Assembly: GCA_025558075.1 (NCBI GenBank)
Contig: JAHLKF010000035.1
Span: forward strand, 62,001-126,000
Reading direction: 5' to 3'
Source of the DNA: Gaertneriomyces semiglobifer
Taxonomy: Eukaryota; Chytridiomycota; Chytridiomycetes; Spizellomycetales; Spizellomycetaceae
DNA length: 64,000 nt
Shown: positions 33,666-42,782 of the stretch, piece after piece
Position numbering within the stretch: position 1 is the first letter of the stretch
Layout of the letters: each line of letters starts with the position of its first letter
Translations under genes and position numbers: made by a program
Notes under the pieces: generated by a model
Told to the model about the DNA's origin: nothing
What the model saw: the letters and a program-made list of their open reading frames with translations, nothing else
Database searches by the model: none

Positions 33666-33749
33666 GCCGCTCCACGATATCAACAATTGAATCGTTCTTC
33701 GTCACTTTCCGAGTCAGGTAGCAGGACAAAGTCTTTGACTTCGCGGCGT

Positions 33750-33899
33750 TTAATTCCAGCATTCGAGGCAATACGGTCTAGATCTTAATTTTGGAATAAT
33801 CGCTCCGCAATCCTTGCATGTTGTGCAGCGATCTGGAATAATTAGATTGCCTTGTTTATCGCGTTGGAGTTGATAAACCGGGAATGTTTCTTTGGCCAT
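33750..33899 (-). CDS. Small zinc-ribbon protein
   Basis: 49 residues from ATG 33,899 (MAKETFPVYQ); a longer form from 33,959 would add a hydrophobic leader and seems less likely. Cysteine pairs CTTCKDC and CLEC make a plausible zinc ribbon, with CX2CX2C followed after about 14 residues by CX2C. Such small ribbons occur in viral transcription factors and nucleases; the role here is unknown. Confidence 0.5.
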   Translation of the reverse strand: MAKETFPVYQLQRDKQGNLIIPDRCTTCKDCGAIIPKLRSRPYCLECWN

Positions 33900-34005
33900 G
33901 TTGTATTTCTTTAAATAGGAAACGAGGGAATAAAGTAGGACTGCGGTTGGAATGAACATATAACTTTGCGGCCAATGTTTAAATAGGATTTTTGATATTT
34001 GGTAA

Positions 34006-34275
34006 ATGTTGCGATTCAGTGAAGAATATTATGATACACCTAGAGAATGTGTTCAAGTGTCGTGTTTAGAATTGTTCGAGTCGTTAAAGCCAGAATTTCA
34101 GGAACAGTTCGTGAAAGATCTTGAAGAGATGAATACTGATGATGTTGTTGACACCGGAACATTCAAAGTTCTGAAATGGTCGCTTCTATTCAGTAAACTG
34201 AGTTTGAAGTACAAAGATCATGTCAAAGTTGAAGAAGCACCAAAGAAAAGAAAGCGCAAAGCACCCAGCATCTAG
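34006..34275 (+). CDS. Small hypothetical viral protein with nuclear-localisation-like tail
   Basis: 89 residues. The acidic, helical body ends in PKKRKRKAP, which resembles a monopartite nuclear localisation signal. This suits an element replicating in or targeting the nucleus (inference). ATCGATAA lies 17 bp after the stop. No family recognised. Confidence 0.55.
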   Translation: MLRFSEEYYDTPRECVQVSCLELFESLKPEFQEQFVKDLEEMNTDDVVDTGTFKVLKWSLLFSKLSLKYKDHVKVEEAPKKRKRKAPSI

Positions 34276-34548
34276 GGCGCTTAAATAAAATGTTAATCGA
34301 TAAGGATTTCTATGACGTATGAATGTACGTCACAGAAAACCTGTGGAGCCTGCTTATTAGTCGGAAGTGCTCATGGCCTGTTGCTTGTTTGTTTTATGGG
34401 TCGGCTTAAACGTAGTAACAAAAACATGCCGGAGTCACAAATCTATTCAATGAAGGTGCCATCACACAAGACGTTGGCTGCTCCTTGGGAGAGGGCCCAA
34501 TCTCTCCCAATCATATGTTCTGAAAAAAAGATTTGTCCTAAACGCAAT

Positions 34549-35763
34549 CTATACATCAGCAACGACTCCACCAATGCTCAGCGTAACATTCTCGTAGTAG
34601 TTCACAAGTAAACGAACCGACTCGGGAAGAGGATCCTTGTGAATAGTGGCAATTTTAAGTGACGAATTTGTTCCTTCAAATGACAAACCAGCGCTTGAAG
34701 ACTTGGTGCGGTCCTGGAACGACCAGCCAAAGGAGAATTGCTTCTTGTCATAATCAGCAAATGAGATATCCATATCGCCGAGACTGTCAAAATCAGTCTG
34801 CGATAACAGACTGGCGAGCAATGTCTGATTGTCGGTTGGTGAATGCGTGAAGCCGGCTTTCCCGCTGGGAATTGCGGTCATACCAAGAACAAGACGCCAC
34901 TCCCTGAGATCCCAAGAGGAATAGTTCAAAGCAGCATCCTTTGTAGTATCAGCATTTGCGTCAACAAACATTGCATCAAATCCCTGCAAGGATCGCACTC
35001 CAGACATATTCAGATTAAAAATATTCTTTTCAGTGCCAGAAGCCGGCAGAAGAGCCTGGGTTGTTCTCGTATATTCATAGGAGATCCCTGCCGGGATTGG
35101 TCGCTCCGCGCCCGGCATGGCTCGAGTTGCATTAACGAACTGAGGGCTCGGAGTATGATAAGGCATCAAGAGCCTAATGTTCCTGACACGGATTTCGTCC
35201 ACATTCGCACTTGGGAATACGGAGGCTGGGTCTGCAAGGACGATGGTGAACTCCAGTGCCTGGTTCGGGAGTGCAAACACGTGAAAGAAACTTTTATTCT
35301 GAGGATTACAAAAACCAACCCATGGATGCATGTTCATGGAGACAGTTGCTCGAGTGTCGAATATATTATCGTTTGAATAACCGCTAAGTTGTCTCAACAA
35401 TTTCTTATGTCCGGCCGGCATGTTCTTATAAACAGAGTTAAGATACGCCGGGAAGGACTCAATTTTTTCGACTATCTCCCCTCCGGCTACAATAGTCAAA
35501 GACTGAATGATGCTTTCCAGACCGAGATAAGTATTCTTAACATCGGCACCAGGAGTAATAGCGGTTCCGTTATTATATGCGGAAACATCCATGGAAAGGA
35601 CCATTCTTGTAAGGTCAAATGATGTTGTGCAGGAATCACATACAATACGGATGGGAGTCGAACTGCGGTCCTTTGAAGAATATTCGGCTTGATCGGTAGG
35701 AGAGAAGAAATGTATACCTTTTCCCAAAGGGTCACCAAATTGCCGAGCAGGAATTTCAGACAT
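34549..35763 (-). CDS. Capsid protein A, double-jelly-roll type (paralogue of 37,993 gene)
   Basis: 404 residues, beta-strand-rich, no signal peptide. It shares a block pattern with the 415-residue protein at 37,993: FALPNQALEFTIVLADP here versus LLPNQAVELTLTLNTP there, then a V-R-I-L strand and TPSPQFV versus TPSAEFL. Later both have F(D/S)..KQF/KRF with a strand and a SLKIAT/NLKLIT segment. Length and architecture fit the double-jelly-roll major capsid protein of the Polinton-like lineage, which forms the trimeric capsomer. Which paralogue is the major one cannot be told. It is followed on the same strand by the packaging ATPase, with about 60 bp between them. Confidence 0.72.
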   Translation of the reverse strand: MSEIPARQFGDPLGKGIHFFSPTDQAEYSSKDRSSTPIRIVCDSCTTSFDLTRMVLSMDVSAYNNGTAITPGADVKNTYLGLESIIQSLTIVAGGEIVEKIESFPAYLNSVYKNMPAGHKKLLRQLSGYSNDNIFDTRATVSMNMHPWVGFCNPQNKSFFHVFALPNQALEFTIVLADPASVFPSANVDEIRVRNIRLLMPYHTPSPQFVNATRAMPGAERPIPAGISYEYTRTTQALLPASGTEKNIFNLNMSGVRSLQGFDAMFVDANADTTKDAALNYSSWDLREWRLVLGMTAIPSGKAGFTHSPTDNQTLLASLLSQTDFDSLGDMDISFADYDKKQFSFGWSFQDRTKSSSAGLSFEGTNSSLKIATIHKDPLPESVRLLVNYYENVTLSIGGVVADV

Positions 35764-35826
35764 GGAACGTTTCGTTTGATAATAGAAAACGAGGTAATTT
35801 ATTAGTGCTGCGTTTAAGGCCCATGC

Positions 35827-36561
35827 TTATTCTGTGCTCGGTTTTCCCTCGGTGAACACGTCCTCATTCTTTGGTGTCTTTAGATCAATGTAGAGGAATG
35901 AATAAGGTTCTTTCGTTGCTCGATCTGCCACATCGATAAACTCGCGTTCAGTAAGGTGACATCTCAGTTCAGGTGCGATCTTTTCATATTGTTTCATATT
36001 CAGTCGATAAAGAATGACGTGTGTGTTATTAACACGCTGCAATGGCGTCATTTGCAAAGTCTCATGAAAGGAGCACATTAATGAAATGCCGCTGTGTCTC
36101 GCTCGAGAGTAAAGAGTGTCAAGCATCTCTTTGATACCGCTGGATATTTCTTCATGTTTCTTGAGTTCCTTCTTCGGATCATTCCCGGTCTGTCGAGCGA
36201 GTATTCCGTAGTCGTCGATAACAATAAGAATGTGCTGCCGTGTCTTATCTCTTTTGTAGAGTTCTCTTTGTTTCTCAAACAAGGCGTTGAGGACATGGTT
36301 GGAGACTAAATGAGAAATGTATACATTGTTCTTTCGCTTAAGGCTGCTCCATATGGGATCTTCAATAGAGGGAGTAAATATACACACGGCTGAATATGCT
36401 GGAGCGAGTTTCTCGATAAGGTTTACTTGACATGTTGTTTTACCGGATCGTGAAGAGCCGACAATGGAGAGAACAAAGAACTTTCTGGGAAATCCGGGCG
36501 GTGTCTTATCGATGAGTTTGACCTCGTTTTCTTTGGGGATCTTTACCTTGTGAATGTACAT
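35827..36561 (-). CDS. A32/FtsK-HerA-type genome-packaging ATPase
   Basis: 244 residues. Walker A GSSRSGKT (35-42) and Walker B ILIVIDD (111-117) are in the expected strands, followed by an arginine-rich SRARHSG segment (~152-158) and SLMCSFH. In the Polinton/virophage/poxvirus lineage this ATPase pumps DNA into preformed capsids. It lies upstream of capsid protein A on the minus strand, divergent from the penton-like gene, making a compact virion-assembly module. No lesion. Confidence 0.9.
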   Translation of the reverse strand: MYIHKVKIPKENEVKLIDKTPPGFPRKFFVLSIVGSSRSGKTTCQVNLIEKLAPAYSAVCIFTPSIEDPIWSSLKRKNNVYISHLVSNHVLNALFEKQRELYKRDKTRQHILIVIDDYGILARQTGNDPKKELKKHEEISSGIKEMLDTLYSRARHSGISLMCSFHETLQMTPLQRVNNTHVILYRLNMKQYEKIAPELRCHLTEREFIDVADRATKEPYSFLYIDLKTPKNEDVFTEGKPSTE

Positions 36562-36614
36562 AGCGGATTAATTTCTTCTTAATAGTATAACAAGCAACAT
36601 ATTTTGTCGTCTAT

Positions 36615-37364
36615 ATGTATAGAGAATATATTCTGAATACGGCCATAGTCGGGGACTCGAGCAATGCTACATTCTATATCTCTCCTCCTCAGAGCATCTA
36701 TGCATTCCGTGTGATCTCGGTGAATTTCATTCAATCGTGGGACATGATGAATAGTACTAACAATACCATCCTCTTTGCAGAGATGGGCGATACCACTCCA
36801 CGAAAAGCCACAATCGCACCAGGACACTACAATGCCTTTAACATTGGTGGAGCAGTAGCAACTGCAATGTCGAATGCAGGTGGACAGACGTACACCTGCA
36901 CCTATGACGAGCGAACTCGACGGTTGAGGATTGAAACGACGGGAAGTAAAGAATTCAAACTGATTGAAGGTGCACGAGGTAGCACTGCATACTTGCAACT
37001 CGGAATGAGTAAATCGAGCGAAAGCGGTTACGCATTACCGGGCTTTACTCTGCCTGCTCCATTAAATCTATCTGCAAGTCAACCGATTCTTCTCACTAGC
37101 AGAACTCTGCAAACGTCAAATGGGATCACATACGTTGCAGGAATCAACAGTGATATGAACGTTCTTGCGTGTATCACACCGGACTCCTTTAATGATGTAG
37201 TGTCCTGGGTAAACCCGAGTGACAAAATGTTCCAGACGGGAGAAATCAGCATGAGTTCTATTGATATTCAACTATTTGACAGCCAAACGATGCAACAAAT
37301 CAAGACAACGGCTCCAATCGTTGTTGTTCTTGGTGTTTATGATGATCCTGCAGACCTCTTTTGA
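36615..37364 (+). CDS. Penton-like minor capsid protein
   Basis: 249 residues. The N-terminal half shows the pattern of virophage/Polinton minor capsid (penton) proteins: Y.ISPPQSIYAFRVISVNF opening strands, PGHYNAFNIGGAV, then YDERTRRLRIETTGS. The C-terminal half is a single jelly-roll-like run of strands. Pentons fill the five-fold vertices. It is divergent from the ATPase, with a 53-bp gap holding the start regions of both. Confidence 0.75.
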   Translation: MYREYILNTAIVGDSSNATFYISPPQSIYAFRVISVNFIQSWDMMNSTNNTILFAEMGDTTPRKATIAPGHYNAFNIGGAVATAMSNAGGQTYTCTYDERTRRLRIETTGSKEFKLIEGARGSTAYLQLGMSKSSESGYALPGFTLPAPLNLSASQPILLTSRTLQTSNGITYVAGINSDMNVLACITPDSFNDVVSWVNPSDKMFQTGEISMSSIDIQLFDSQTMQQIKTTAPIVVVLGVYDDPADLF

Positions 37365-37405
37365 AGTTTTTTTTTCTTGATAGTGTTCAAGAAATCAACG
37401 ATAAA

Positions 37406-37933
37406 ATGGATGAAGAACAGCAAAAATCGATCGCCGCAGCCCATCCCGAGGTTGAAGCAAGCCCTGCACAGGATGCAGTACACGAAAATGTACAGGATCA
37501 CGCGGAGGATGCTCCAAAGCCAAAGGTGAAGAGGCAGATGACTGAAAAGCAAAAGGCGGCACTCAACGCCGCTCGAGAGAAACGCACAGCGAGATTGAGA
37601 GAAATGTCCAAGCAGAAGGCTGAAGAGGATGAGAAAAAACGGCTTGAGGAGGCCAAGAGACTGCTTGAAGAGGAAAAGGCAAAGAAGAAGGCCGCGAGAT
37701 TAGCAAAGGCAGCAGCAAAAAACCCAGTTAAGGAAACTAAACTAAAGGAACCAACACCTAAGAAGAAGCCAGTAAAAGCAAAGGCGCCAGTTGAACCTGA
37801 AGAGGAACATTCACCTCCCAATATAAAGATTCAGCCAACAAATCCAATTGCGTCAAGATTATACGATCAACAGGCCGAGGTCGCATTCAATAATCCTTAT
37901 GATGTTATATTTGGGAATACATACAGAAGGTAA
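37406..37933 (+). CDS. Lys/Glu-rich coiled-coil virion or DNA-condensing protein
   Basis: 175 residues from ATG 37,406. A longer frame from a TTG is unlikely. Residues ~45-110 are an almost unbroken charged helix (alternating Lys/Arg and Glu with Ala), then a Lys/Pro-rich stretch. A conserved-looking tail ends with NPYDVIFGNTYRR. Its composition suggests a core or scaffold protein binding DNA or other virion proteins. It sits between the penton-like and capsid B genes on the same strand. Confidence 0.55.
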   Translation: MDEEQQKSIAAAHPEVEASPAQDAVHENVQDHAEDAPKPKVKRQMTEKQKAALNAAREKRTARLREMSKQKAEEDEKKRLEEAKRLLEEEKAKKKAARLAKAAAKNPVKETKLKEPTPKKKPVKAKAPVEPEEEHSPPNIKIQPTNPIASRLYDQQAEVAFNNPYDVIFGNTYRR

Positions 37934-37992
37934 AAGACATTCGGTGCTTTGAATATTTTTTTAGTTGACATCTTGTAAGAAAACCCTTCAAG

Positions 37993-39240
37993 ATGTCAAT
38001 TAACAATCAAACTTCCGGTTCCACATATCCTGTCGTCCCCCAAAATTGGATCTATGCATCTCGCCAATTTGAGATGAACAGTGATGCATTAAGTGAAAAC
38101 ATAATGATATATAGAGGAATCAAGGACAGCCACGACTCTCGTGCCTCAGGATCTCCAATCAAGGTGGTGATTGACTCTCCAAGTTCTTTTCTAAGGCCGC
38201 AAAGAACCTACATGTCGTGTAGGATCACCCACTATAATGCCGACGGTACTCCAAACACAAATATCACAGCATCAGAAATTGGATTAATGTCTCATTTCAA
38301 GACCGCCACACTGCGTGTCTCAGGGAAAATTGCTGAGGAGTACTCGGACTATCCGGAGCATGTTGGACAGCAATATACGTATGAAACGGCCGCGAGACGC
38401 AAGTATTTGCGATTGCTCGAAGGGGCTGGAAATGCCAACGCTATTAAGAATGATGATGGCTCTGCCGTTGTCAGACATCACCTTCGTTTTGGACTTTTGA
38501 ACAACATTAATGGGAACCCTTTGCCCCTTTGTTTGCTTCCGAACCAAGCCGTGGAACTGACGCTTACATTGAATACTCCACAGCAAGCAGTTACCAATGC
38601 GCCAGCGGGTGGCTATTTCATTGTCGATGATTTCCGAATAGTTGCCCAGTTAGTGACCCCCAGCGCAGAGTTCTTATCGAGTGCTTGGGCAGGTATTCGA
38701 AACGGCAAGTACCTCGAGTTGGACTACGTAGCCGGAGTGCAAACGGTAAACAACTGCTCCGGAGCATCGCAAAACAATTTCATTATTCCATTGAGCAATT
38801 CTCGAGTAGTAGGGCTGATGCATCGCTTCAGAAAGAATGATGCTTATACGGCTACAACAGGGGACAAGTCGTTGATTTACGACAAAGCCAATTTGGTTTC
38901 TTGGAGATACCAGTTGGGCCAATGGCGTCTTCCATTGACAGAAGATTTCAAGGTAGAGGATGCTCTTATCAACGGTGCTTTATCGATGTCGGATTCAGAA
39001 AACTACGAAGCGGAGGATGTTGACTTTGATAACTTTGACTCGAAGCGGTTCACCATCCGTCACAACTTCCAATCGATTGATGAAGGAATGTCGAGCGCTT
39101 TAAATCTGACAGGGTCAGATGGAAACCTCAAATTGATTACTACACATTCAAGCCCACCTCCACCTACAAGTACAGTTCTTCTTACCACCGTGTTTGTTCA
39201 CAGGACACTCTTGATTGGAAATACTATTGACACGGTCTGA
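37993..39240 (+). CDS. Capsid protein B, double-jelly-roll type
   Basis: 415 residues, no signal peptide, strand-rich; paralogue of the 34,549-35,763 gene (shared blocks listed there). Features include SSFLRPQRTYMSCRITHY near the first sheet, the LLPNQAVELTLTL strand (~175-188), WRYQLGQWRLPL (~310-321) matching WDLREWRLVLG in paralogue A, and a C-terminal strand pair after a PPPPT turn. It probably forms capsomers with or instead of paralogue A. Two capsid paralogues in one element is unusual. Confidence 0.72.
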   Translation: MSINNQTSGSTYPVVPQNWIYASRQFEMNSDALSENIMIYRGIKDSHDSRASGSPIKVVIDSPSSFLRPQRTYMSCRITHYNADGTPNTNITASEIGLMSHFKTATLRVSGKIAEEYSDYPEHVGQQYTYETAARRKYLRLLEGAGNANAIKNDDGSAVVRHHLRFGLLNNINGNPLPLCLLPNQAVELTLTLNTPQQAVTNAPAGGYFIVDDFRIVAQLVTPSAEFLSSAWAGIRNGKYLELDYVAGVQTVNNCSGASQNNFIIPLSNSRVVGLMHRFRKNDAYTATTGDKSLIYDKANLVSWRYQLGQWRLPLTEDFKVEDALINGALSMSDSENYEAEDVDFDNFDSKRFTIRHNFQSIDEGMSSALNLTGSDGNLKLITTHSSPPPPTSTVLLTTVFVHRTLLIGNTIDTV

Positions 39241-39337
39241 TTCGACAAACATGGAGCGAAGACCGATAAAGTGTGAAAGAAACTTGTATTTTGATGGATC
39301 ATAAAATCTATCAGAACACAATAATCAGATAAATGGA

Positions 39338-39499
39338 CTACTTTTTCATACGTTTAAGCACGTACGGAAGTAACTGGGGAGGGACTTTGGAGAGATCCTT
39401 CTTTCCTTTCTTAGGAGGAGGTCTAATTTTTTGTGAGATAGTGGCCCTCCAATTGGGGGATGGAGCAATTTTAGACGCTTTCATTCTTTTACCGGGCAT
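39338..39499 (-). CDS. 53-residue highly basic peptide
   Basis: A short ORF from ATG 39,499 (MPGKRMKASKIAPSP) ending VLKRMKK before TAG at 39,338. About a quarter of residues are Lys or Arg and there are almost no acidic residues. Small basic core peptides are common DNA-condensing components of adeno-like virions; that role is an inference. It lies between capsid B and the disordered minus-strand protein. Confidence 0.5.
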   Translation of the reverse strand: MPGKRMKASKIAPSPNWRATISQKIRPPPKKGKKDLSKVPPQLLPYVLKRMKK

Positions 39500-39541
39500 T
39501 CTATGATATACGGGTATTATCTACTTATAAGCAACACTATT

Positions 39542-41020
39542 TTATTTCTTTCTGATGTAACCTTTGTTGCTACGAGCATCTGGTGGCCGATAATCCACAT
39601 CCTTCCTCTTTCGTGTGCTTCGTCTCAAAGCAGGAGGATTTGCAACAACTGGTGTCGACACCAGCCCCGAGCCTGGGGCAGGCGGGACTAGGGGTGTGGA
39701 TGCAGTATGAAGCGGTGTTCCAAAAGCCGGCATTTGTGGAGCCGTACTTACCGGACCAGGGATCGAAGCCCTTGGAGTTGGAGTATCAGGAGAGATATTG
39801 ATCGGCGAATGCGAAAACGCACCTGGCATAGTAACTCGCGGATTCAGCATTCCTCTTCGGGCTGCAACTGATGTGGGAAGGATTCGCCTTGGAGAAATAC
39901 CGGGACTCGAACCGGGAGAAGATGATGCAGAGGAAGATGAAGATGAGGAAGCCGAAAAAGGTGAACCTCCGCCACCCCCTGGAGGCCTCCACCAACCCAT
40001 GTTGGGATCATGTGTGGGAATGAACGGTGCATTCAAAAGTTGCATTCGCGTTCGGGCTTCGTGGTCGTCTTCAACAACACGCTTACTCCATGGGCCTGTC
40101 GATGGGGCTCGAAGCAGATGGGTTCGGGTGTATAACTCTTCATCGCTGTTTTCCTTAGGAACCTTGGGCCAACTGATTTTCTTGCTATCTGGTTGCTTCG
40201 GAGGATCATATTTAGTTGGTGATGGATATTTGATATCGACGTCCATTGGCTCTAATTTGTACTCTGCGGGTTCCGCCTTCACGTCAATGTCCATAGGACT
40301 ACCACTCTTGGGACTTGTTCTAAAGTCTTTTGTGACTGAATCCGATGGGAACTGAATGGGAGAGGTTGCATGAGACTGGAACTCTATCTTGTTAGTACTT
40401 CCGATCCGACCCACTTCAGTAGATGTTTGTGTTCCAGAATTGGTGAGATTCACCGTGTGATTCTGTCCTAGAATGACATTCTTCTCCTTTGCATTGGCAA
40501 CCGCTGGAGACCTTGGGTCCGTTGCGACCTCGACTTTCTTTGTAGTGTCGCCGAGGGTTTGATTTTGTTGCGCTCGCATCCATCCTGGTTGGTGGTATGC
40601 AGAAGTTGTCCCATCATCATTAACTTGAACAGCAACACTTCTGGGCAGAGCAATATGTTGACCTCATCTGGGGAACAAATTACCTTCATCTAATGAGTCA
40701 AAGTATGCTTGTCTTGACTTCTCTTTCTCGACAGCAAGAAATGCAGCAACTGCATCTTTTTCGACTTTGCTTACATAGTCCGCTTCTCTGAAGCGAGCGT
40801 TACCATTTGGAGGGAACTTCAAGTCGGTGGTAACACTTAATACCTCGCCTTTAGGAACAAAGAAGTGATCACGGAATTCTCGATTGAAAGTATTCTCAGG
40901 ACCTGGCTTCCCATCGATAAACCCATATTGTCGTGCTTGGATGTTGGGAATAGGACGGTCCGGAAAGCCAGTCGGGTTCCATGTCGGCAGTCTTAGATTT
41001 TCATTGTAGACAGCACTCAT
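39542..41020 (-). pseudogene. Disordered virion-associated protein with one in-frame TGA
   Basis: A 493-codon frame from ATG 41,020 to 39,542, interrupted only by TGA at 40,664-40,666 (codon 119). The N-terminal 118 residues look folded (RLPTWNPTGFPDRP, DHFFVPKGEVLSV). After the stop the frame continues with GQHIALPRSVAVQV and a long Ser/Pro/Gly-rich tail that ends in a basic segment (RRSTRKRKDVDYRPP). Asp-rich PMDIDVK/PMDVDIK repeats lie in the middle. It is divergent from the 41,067 gene. The function is unknown; the place within the virion module suggests a structural role. CGA (Arg) to TGA is the simplest origin of the stop. Confidence 0.6.
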
Positions 41021-41066
41021 TTTTTTGTATAGTCTTCTTAATAAGACTCGTACAAGATAATTTCAG

Positions 41067-41369
41067 ATGGCCAATTTTTTCCAAAGAGTGAAGGGCAAAG
41101 CCAACACCTTTTTCAAGAATGCACCAGCCAATATAACAAAAGCAAGAAATTTCTTTTCAGGAGCAGTCAAAACCGCTGGAAAGGCGAATCGCTTCATTCA
41201 ACATGTAAACAAGGGTGTGCAAGAGAATGACGTTTTTGGAGCCAAAGTCAAAGACGTTGGAAAGCAAGTGTCAGACTTTTCTGACATCGGTTTGAAAAGG
41301 ATCCAGGATGTTCATGAGAAAGGAAGTAAATTTGCCGATCATGTTGCTCGATTTGATCCAAACGCATAA
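41067..41369 (+). CDS. Small basic amphipathic-helix viral protein
   Basis: 100 residues. Repeated helical segments with alternating Lys and Phe/Val (MANFFQRVKGKANTFFKNA, then FFSGAVKTAGKANRFI) give amphipathic, membrane-active-looking helices. This recalls small minor capsid proteins of adeno-like viruses by composition only. It is 37 bp upstream of the integrase ATG. Confidence 0.5.
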   Translation: MANFFQRVKGKANTFFKNAPANITKARNFFSGAVKTAGKANRFIQHVNKGVQENDVFGAKVKDVGKQVSDFSDIGLKRIQDVHEKGSKFADHVARFDPNA

Positions 41370-41406
41370 TATTCACGCTCCTTGAAGATATAGAGATCTC
41401 CCAGAT

Positions 41407-42648
41407 ATGGCAGACATATTTCAGTGAAGAAATTACTTCAAACCGATCTCTGAAGAGGATGAACGGAACTTGAAATCAATGTTCTATTCCGACATGGCTT
41501 TCATGGGACGAGATCGTCTATGGCATTTATTCAAGAGCCGATACCCTGATAGCAAGATATCGCAAAGGGCCGTGCTAGATTGGTTAAAAAAACAGGAAAT
41601 CCATCAAAAGATGACTAGGCCTATCGTATCAAAGGGAGGAATAAAACCGATTCTGAGTTCAAAACCAGGTTCACTGCAGATTGATACGATCAATATGAGT
41701 TCTGTTTCATATAACGGCTACAGTTATATCATTAATTGTATTGATATTCTGACTAAGCGACTATATTCTCGAGCGATTCGGGCGAACACTCAACAAAACA
41801 TTCGTAATTTTCTTCAATCGCTCGTAGATGATGGAGTGCAAATAAGATCGATCCAAAGTGACAACGGTGTCGAGTTCCAAGGGATAGTTCAGGAATTTGC
41901 AAGATCGAGGGATATCCCTTGGCGTTTCAGCAAGGCGGGTTCACCGCAAACAAACGCGCTGGTAGAACGCATGAACGCAACACAAAAGAAAATGATCTAT
42001 TCCTCGATAAAACTTGGAGACCGTAATTGGGTAGAGAGTCTGCCCAAGATTGTCAATAATATTAATTCGGCGGTAAGTTTTGGAAGTGGTAAGAAACTGT
42101 TAACTCCTGATCAAATTGAACGCAATGTAGAAGAAAGTTATCGAGCGCAGGTTACTCTGAGGACAAAAGGGCGAGGAGTAAAAGTGCTTCCACCATTCAA
42201 AATTGGGGATAAGGTGCGGCTGCTTATACAAGAGAACACAGACATTAGACGACCATCGAAAACAGGATATTTTGGCGATGAAATTCATACGATCGAGGGA
42301 GTTGTTCCGAACCCACACCCGAATTATATGGATGCGTACAAGTTGGAAGGTAAGTCTGGGTTATACGCGGCGTATCGTTTACGTCTCGTCCCCCCAGGTA
42401 CTGTCATCACACCAGCAAATGCTACGGTTGATGACGATGACAGCGATGAAGAACCTGGAAGCGAAGGGGATTACGAGGTCGAAACAATATTGGATAAGCG
42501 CACTCGACGTCGACGAAGAGGTCAATCTCAAGTAACAGAGTATCTTGTTCTATGGAGAGGATATGATCGTAGTGAAGCGACATGGGAGCCGGTGTCGAAC
42601 TTACAAAACGCTAGGGAAGCCATATATGCGTTTGAAAACACCCACTAG
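41407..42648 (+). pseudogene. Retroviral-type DDE integrase with C-terminal chromodomain; TGA at codon 7
   Basis: The frame starts at ATG 41,407, meets TGA at 41,425-41,427 (MADIFQ-stop-RNYFKP) and continues 407 codons to 42,648. Without read-through, translation might restart at ATG 41,479. The catalytic triad is Asp93 (LQIDTI), Asp152 (IQSDNGVEF) and Glu187 (LVERMN), which is the D,D35E spacing. An N-terminal zinc-finger-like HHCC motif is not visible. The C-terminus has an acidic linker (DDDDSDEEP) and a chromodomain (YEVETILDKR to YLVLWRGYDRSEATWEPVSN). Polinton-group integrases of this design insert the element and may target chromatin. Confidence 0.88.
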
Positions 42649-42695
42649 AACTACGATGTAAGCCAAAATCATCGATGTAACTACGATGTAAGTAT

Positions 42696-42713
42696 TTACA
42701 TCGGCCGATGTAA
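42696..42713. promoter_or_regulatory. Perfect 18-bp palindrome in the recombinase-like gene's upstream region
   Basis: TTACATCGGCCGATGTAA is its own reverse complement. Three more CGATGTAA words occur at 42,653-42,694. The cluster lies 70-130 bp before the 42,783 ATG. It is a candidate binding site for a dimeric protein, possibly the recombinase itself or a repressor. Confidence 0.55.
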
Positions 42714-42782
42714 TTTTATTTTCCTATATAAGAGGAAGGTACAAGTGTATAACAACGTCCATTGTTAGTATCAAAATAGACA

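Noticed and set aside
34312..34611. 99-codon + strand ORF
   Set aside because: It overlaps the 3' end of capsid gene A and has no coding character upstream.
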